Origin: Candidatus Nanohalarchaeota archaeon
GTDB lineage: Archaea > Nanohalarchaeota > Nanosalinia > Nanosalinales > JAFCCC01
Direction of reading: 5' to 3'
DNA: 33,751 nt
Assembly: GCA_017610385.1 (NCBI GenBank)
Contig: JAFCCC010000007.1
Location: 1 to 33,751, forward strand
The position numbers and the translations under genes are program-made. Each line of letters opens with the position of its first letter. The first letter of the stretch is position 1. This document shows positions 30,427 through 33,751 of the stretch, one piece after another. The notes under the pieces are model-generated. The model worked only from the letters and a program-made list of their open reading frames with translations. It did no database searches and was not told the origin of the DNA.

Positions 30427-30870
30427 CTATTTTTTAGTTAATAATTCATAAGCTTGCTTTAGAATGTCTCTTTGTTCTTTGTACGTAAGAATAGCTTTTG
30501 CATCCCGATAATTCAAGAAAAACCCGCGTTTATGCTCTGCGTCTGGATTATCTTTAATACTAATATGGGCCTTGGCAGGAACTTCTACTAGAAAGGGCGC
30601 AAATTCTGCTTTAATTTTTTCGCCATCTTGGGAATATTGCCAGGTATAAAAACCATTTAATTTTCTAATGCTTAAAATATCAGTAATTCCGGTTTCTTCT
30701 TTTATTTCTCTTTTAATGCATTCTTCATATGATTCTTCTATCCTTAGTCCTCCCTTGTTAATTTCCCATCCATTCCAGTGTAAAACACGTTCGAAAACGG
30801 CAAAATGATAATAACCTTCAATTTTCTTGTATACCAACGCAAAAATACCTTTTCTAATCTTCATTTTCAT
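30427..30870 (-). CDS. Nudix hydrolase (Ap4A-hydrolase-like)
   Basis: The Nudix box GGLRIEESYEECIKREIKEETGI (G-x5-E-x7-R-E-x2-E-E-x-G) is complete, so the enzyme hydrolyses a nucleoside diphosphate linked to another moiety. The surrounding pattern (KIEGYYHFAVFERVLHWNGWEINKGG, in parts, and late WQYSQDGEKI) resembles diadenosine-tetraphosphate hydrolase-type Nudix proteins, with a GGWEx-like GW segment. At about 147 residues it is single-domain. GTG 30873 and ATG 30870 are adjacent; ATG chosen. Its 3' end lies 6 bases from tRNA-Ile. Confidence 0.92.
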   Translation of the reverse strand: MKMKIRKGIFALVYKKIEGYYHFAVFERVLHWNGWEINKGGLRIEESYEECIKREIKEETGITDILSIRKLNGFYTWQYSQDGEKIKAEFAPFLVEVPAKAHISIKDNPDAEHKRGFFLNYRDAKAILTYKEQRDILKQAYELLTKK

Positions 30871-30960
30871 CACGAACTATTGGAAATTTATTAAAATTAC
30901 ACTACAATCATATTTATACATAAAAATATAACTGTAAATTAACGTCTTAGGTGTTAAATT

Positions 30961-31581
30961 ATGTTTAACTTTCTAAAAAAGTTTTTGTCTTTATTCTCTA
31001 AAAAAAGAGAGGCTATAAGTATTGGAATTTATGGTCCACCAAATGTAGGAAAAAGTACTCTAGCGAATAAAATCTCTTTAGACTTTACTGGATCGGAATT
31101 AAGTGCTGTTTCGGAAATACCGCATGAAACAAGAGTAGTTCAAAAAAAAGAGCGTGTTGAATTGGCTATTGACTCTAAAACAATGATCATAAATTTATTA
31201 GATATGCCCGGAATTTCAACAAAAGTAGATTTTCGTGATTTTGAAGAATTTGGCATTAGTGAAACAGAATCCAAGAATAGGGCAAAAGAAGCGACAAGAG
31301 GAATCGTAGAAGCGATTAAATGGTTGGATAATGTTGATGCGTGTTTGGTTGTTTTTGATTCTACAAAAGACCCATATACTCAAGTAAATATTACGATTAT
31401 AGGCAATTTAGAAGCGAAAAATATTCCGATAATTATCGTAGCAAATAAAATTGATTTGGACGATTCAGACCCGCAAAGGATCGCGGATGCATTCCCACAG
31501 CATCCAATGATTGAAATCTCTGCTAAAGAGAATATGAACATAGATAAATTATATAAAACAATATTTGATAAGTTGAGGTAA
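30961..31581 (+). CDS. arvA: Era-like small GTPase (ArvA/OapA-like)
   Basis: A translation-factor-class GTPase with all G motifs: GPPNVGKST (G1), ETR in switch I (G2), LLDMPG (G3), VANKIDL (G4) and EISAKEN (G5). The N-terminus (FNFLKKFLSLFSKKR) is an amphipathic basic helix suited to membrane contact. The next two genes encode the DUF2073 and Zn-ribbon proteins that accompany this GTPase across archaea (OapB/ArvB and OapC/ArvC). In Haloferax the GTPase drives extracellular vesicle formation. The order A-B-C with gaps of 2 and 9 bases is a tight operon. GGTG before the ATG is the ribosome site. Confidence 0.9.
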   Translation: MFNFLKKFLSLFSKKREAISIGIYGPPNVGKSTLANKISLDFTGSELSAVSEIPHETRVVQKKERVELAIDSKTMIINLLDMPGISTKVDFRDFEEFGISETESKNRAKEATRGIVEAIKWLDNVDACLVVFDSTKDPYTQVNITIIGNLEAKNIPIIIVANKIDLDDSDPQRIADAFPQHPMIEISAKENMNIDKLYKTIFDKLR

Positions 31582-31583
31582 AA

Positions 31584-31991
31584 ATGCTTGCTGTACGAAA
31601 AGATAAGAATAAGAAAAAGGGGGTTAGAATCGAGTTCATTTCTAAGGATAAATTAAAAGAAAAAGACTTTGATGAGAAAGTAAACTTAATTTTAGAAAAA
31701 GTGAAAGATAATTCTATTTTAGTTTTAGAAGAAGCATTAAGCCCAGAAGAAAAAAGAGAATTAATTACAAGATCTGTTGAAAGTATTACAGAGGAATTTC
31801 CAGGTATTGAGTTTTCTGGGCTGGAGAATCACTCTGCTTTTTTTGATCGTCTTTTAAATAATCTATCCAAGAAGTTTTTAGGAAAAGAAAGAAAAAGAGG
31901 GTTAACCATTGTTGGAAATTCTAATGTAATGGAAAAGATCGCAGAAGAACGTGACTCTGTTTCCTTATTAGCAAAATTTGACAGATTTTAG
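31584..31991 (+). CDS. arvB: DUF2073 protein (ArvB/OapB-like)
   Basis: The 135-residue alpha/beta protein has the DUF2073 pattern RIEFISKDKLKEKDFDEKVNLILEKVKDNSILVLEEALSPEEKRELI (in parts), then EEFPGIEF, and a C-terminal GLTIVGNSNVMEKIAEERDSVSLLAKF. No catalytic motif is known. Its constant location between the GTPase and the Zn-ribbon gene indicates one complex, and the homologous Haloferax operon is linked to vesicle formation. It starts 2 bases after the GTPase stop. Confidence 0.88.
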   Translation: MLAVRKDKNKKKGVRIEFISKDKLKEKDFDEKVNLILEKVKDNSILVLEEALSPEEKRELITRSVESITEEFPGIEFSGLENHSAFFDRLLNNLSKKFLGKERKRGLTIVGNSNVMEKIAEERDSVSLLAKFDRF

Positions 31992-32000
31992 AGGTTAAAA

Positions 32001-32516
32001 ATGCCACACATTTGTATGAACTGCGGAAAAAGGTACGAAGATGACTCTGAAGAGCTTTTAAAAGGATGTGAGTGTGGATCAACATTATTCTTATTTGAAA
32101 AAGAAACAGAAGGGGTTGAAGAAGACGAACCAAAAGAAACAAAGGGGAAAAATTCAAAAGAAACTAAAAAATCAAAGAAAGCATCTAATAAAAAATATAG
32201 AGATTCTTTAGTAGAAGAAATCGACTCATTTTTGAAGAATTTAAAGGACAAATTCAAAAAAAAGAGTGAAATTAAGTTTGATTTGGAATCTATTAAGGTA
32301 ATTAAAGAAGGGGTTTATGAAATTAACATTGGAAGACTTTTGGAAAAAATGCCATTGATTATAGAAATCAAAGAAGGTAGCTATAATATTCACCTACCCT
32401 CTGCATTTAAACCAGAAGAATTTGAGACCTTTGATATTAAAGAATTAGAAGATCTACGCGCATTAATTGTATCTAAAGGCAAAAAGGGTGCTAAAAAAAA
32501 GAAGAAGACCAAATAA
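32001..32516 (+). CDS. arvC: Zn-ribbon protein (ArvC/OapC-like, DUF2072)
   Basis: The N-terminal zinc ribbon HICMNCGKRYEDDSEELLKGCECGSTLF is followed by a very charged Lys/Glu linker (about 33-75). A C-terminal domain has FDLESIKVIKEGVYEINIGRLLEKMPLII and YNIHLPSAF, ending in a poly-Lys tail. This is the DUF2072/OapC layout. It completes the three-gene operon. The GAGGT ribosome site lies 6 bases before ATG 32001. Confidence 0.9.
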   Translation: MPHICMNCGKRYEDDSEELLKGCECGSTLFLFEKETEGVEEDEPKETKGKNSKETKKSKKASNKKYRDSLVEEIDSFLKNLKDKFKKKSEIKFDLESIKVIKEGVYEINIGRLLEKMPLIIEIKEGSYNIHLPSAFKPEEFETFDIKELEDLRALIVSKGKKGAKKKKKTK

Positions 32517-32583
32517 CCCCCTAATTATCTAATTTCAAGCGAAAAATAATGATAAAATAGAAAAATAAAATTGGGCGGTAGTA

Positions 32584-32724
32584 TTATCCGCCAATTCTGA
32601 AAACTTTTGTTCCACATTTCGGACAGGTGCCTTTTGTAGCAGGCCTTCCGTTCTTCATAATAATTTTTTGTGGATTTTTAATTTCAACCTTTTCTTTACA
32701 TTTTACGCAATATGCTTGTACCAT
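32584..32724 (-). CDS. DUF5679-like 46-aa zinc-ribbon protein
   Basis: Reads MVQAYCVKCKEKVEI, then a Met/Lys/Asn/Gly/Arg-rich middle (MKNGRPATKG), then TCPKCGTKVFRIGG. The two CxxC pairs and the K-N-G-R-P-A-T-K-G bridge match the very small DUF5679 family common in archaea and phyla with small genomes. AGGTG lies 6-7 bases before the ATG, and the TATA box TTATATATAC is at about 32757-32767. Function unknown; probably binds nucleic acid. Confidence 0.85.
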   Translation of the reverse strand: MVQAYCVKCKEKVEIKNPQKIIMKNGRPATKGTCPKCGTKVFRIGG

Positions 32725-33113
32725 ATTAACACCTAATAGTAAACTACCTTTAGACGGTATATATAAGTATGCACAAATCCCTTATAAATGACGCTCAAAA
32801 TACTCTAAAAAGAGGTTTAATTTCTTTTTGTTTTTATCGGTGTTTTTGAGAACAAACATGAAAAAATAACTTTTCCTAGTTCTGTCAAATTACGATGAAT
32901 AACTCAAAATGTGAAGCTTTATTTTTACGTATTTTTCTTTCAGTTAGATCAATTCAAGAACTTATGAATTGGAAATTAGTGGGGCACAGAGACGTGAAAA
33001 CAACACAGAAATGAATACTCCACAAGAAATTAACAAATTATATTTTTGCGTTTGGATCAACACATTTAAACATATAAAAGCTTTTAAACACAGAGTCAAT
33101 TTAATTAAAATAT
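32725..33113. other. Longest gene-poor stretch of the window
   Basis: The 389 bases hold the DUF5679 promoter (about 32757-32767), T-rich filler, the integrase-like remnant at 32895-33014 and the tRNA-Gly promoter (CATATAAAAG, about 33069-33079). I see no other gene. Confidence 0.6.
32895..33014 (+). pseudogene. Tyrosine-recombinase (integrase) C-terminal remnant
   Basis: A 39-codon frame ends VRSIQELMNW-KLVGHRDVKTTQK and then a stop. RSIQELM...GHRDVKTTQ is the conserved integrase segment around the second catalytic Arg/His region (typically IQELLGHKDVKTTQ.Y). The catalytic Tyr and everything upstream are missing, and a small insertion breaks ELMGH. It lies about 100 bases before tRNA-Gly, a typical integration site for archaeal viruses and plasmids. 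The match is short, so this is a probable relic and not proof. Confidence 0.5.
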
Positions 33114-33263
33114 GCGTTGTTAGTCTAGGGGCATGACACAACCCTGCCAACTTATTGCACTATAACTTTATGCGGAAGCGTAATTTTCATCAACGTTTTT
33201 GCACGTTTACTTGGGCAAAAAGGTTGAGCGGTTGAGGCGCGGGTTCAATTCCCGCACAGCGCA
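33114..33263 (+). tRNA. tRNA-Gly (GCC) with a 79-nt intron
   Basis: Acceptor GCGTTGT/ACAGCGC (one wobble), D arm GTCT/TGAC around AGGGGCA, anticodon stem CAACC/GGTTG, loop CTGCCA+C with anticodon GCC (33146-33148), variable AGGC, T arm GCGGG/CCCGC, discriminator A. The intron (33150-33228) is at 37/38. The BHB inner helix CTGC/GTTG has one mismatch, with bulges CA|A and AG|C. The intron contains TGCGGAAGCGTA and a TTTTTGC-N12-GCAAAAA hairpin, the tRNA-Lys intron module in reverse orientation. The mature tRNA is 71 nt. Confidence 0.92.
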
Positions 33264-33296
33264 CTCTAACAGAGAGTTCGGTTTAATCATTAGTTT

Positions 33297-33599
33297 TTAA
33301 TAGTGTTTGTCAAGATACGCCAAAAGCAGGATAATTCCAAGACCAATTAATGCTCCTTGAGTGGTTTTTAACTTTTGAGCGATTTCTTTAAGTTGATTTT
33401 CTCTTTGAGTTGTAAGATTTACGTACTTTATCTTTTCAGCTTTTTCAGTATCTATTTGTTTTTTTGCACTAGTCAGTTCTCCTTCACTTTGCAATAAAAT
33501 ATCCAAAAGCTTTGGGTTTCTCCTAAGTTCGTCTATTGCTTCTTGAGGTTTTTCTTTTAAGAGATTTATCAAGCTAGTTCTAAATTCTTCTGTTAACAT
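33297..33599 (-). CDS. Tail-anchored coiled-coil protein
   Basis: The 100-residue protein has an N-terminal helical segment (LINLLKEKPQEAIDELRRNPKLLDILL). A coiled coil follows (about 40-78; SAKKQIDTEKAEKIKYVNLTTQRENQLKEIAQKL, in parts). A C-terminal transmembrane helix (GALIGLGIILLLAYL) with a 4-residue tail gives the C-tail-anchored topology, with the bulk in the cytoplasm. No family recognised. TATA-like TAAGTTTATATTC at about 33612-33624 precedes the ATG. Confidence 0.72.
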   Translation of the reverse strand: MLTEEFRTSLINLLKEKPQEAIDELRRNPKLLDILLQSEGELTSAKKQIDTEKAEKIKYVNLTTQRENQLKEIAQKLKTTQGALIGLGIILLLAYLDKHY

Positions 33600-33751
33600 A
33601 GTTCTTAAGTGATATCTTAAGTTTATATTCTTTTCGTTATTTCGAAGAGGAATTGGGAATAAGAAATATAGACATCTAAAAGAAGTTAGTGGAGATAGAT
33701 TCCTGGGTGCAAGGTTTAAATTACTTACTAGATATAATTTATATATGGTGT

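Noticed and set aside
32962-33150. Reverse frame across the integrase remnant and tRNA-Gly 5' exon
   Set aside because: It runs into the tRNA gene and shows no recognisable protein features.

Overview
The window is AT-rich, gene-dense archaeal DNA. The information-processing genes are archaeal or eukaryote-like: Orc1/Cdc6, eS8, eL37, an LSm protein, RNase P component 4, NurA, a MetRS with a detached tRNA-binding subunit, and a presenilin-type protease. TATA boxes sit about 25 bases before likely leaderless starts, and tRNAs carry bulge-helix-bulge (BHB) introns and no encoded CCA. Base composition, very short spacers and the Era-like GTPase/DUF2073/Zn-ribbon operon suggest a small-genome DPANN archaeon (Woesearchaeota/Pacearchaeota-like). 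That placement is inference; no rRNA is present to settle it.

Layout. 1-7 kb: a Ser/Thr-rich surface protein, a metallo-beta-lactamase-fold hydrolase, MetRS, an unknown gene, the MetRS C-terminal-type tRNA-binding protein, a HAD phosphatase, NurA and a CBS-pair protein, then a structured RNA-like spacer (6991-7090). 7-12.4 kb: small regulators, an EamA transporter, a membrane-anchored HTH regulator with a SIMPL protein, a NYN/LabA-like nuclease and small zinc proteins. 12.4-17.5 kb: Orc1/Cdc6, two tandem 2H phosphoesterases, a Q34-type tRNA-guanine transglycosylase and a YhaM-like OB-HD exoribonuclease. 17.5-23.5 kb: a secreted subtilase, then a CARF-HEPN-like protein followed by a large nucleotidyltransferase-like protein, with no CRISPR array or other cas gene in the window. 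23.5-33.7 kb: six tRNA genes among membrane proteins, ribosomal genes, GNATs, an FNR-like flavoprotein, a Nudix hydrolase and an ArvA/B/C-like (OapA/B/C-like) operon, ending with a decayed integrase fragment beside tRNA-Gly.

The most unusual content is RNA. All six tRNA genes (Trp-CCA, Met-CAT, Arg-TCG, Lys-CTT, Ile-GAT, Gly-GCC) are interrupted, with eight introns in total. They include 13-, 15- and 24-nt micro-introns and introns at non-canonical positions (30/31 twice, the D arm twice). Several introns share structured elements: the Lys and Gly introns carry the same roughly 50-nt module in opposite orientations; the Trp intron shares two motifs at identical 48-nt spacing with a non-tRNA spacer at 6997; and the Trp intron and the tRNA-Ile leader share a hairpin with a compensatory base-pair change. 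The tRNA-Ile leader is a run of four perfect hairpins, and the tRNA-Lys leader can form a pseudoknot.

The most interesting protein neighbourhood is the CARF-HEPN-like gene plus the NTase-like gene (19.6-23.2 kb). It could be a nucleotide-second-messenger or RNA-targeting stress system outside any CRISPR locus. That is a hypothesis from domain logic only.
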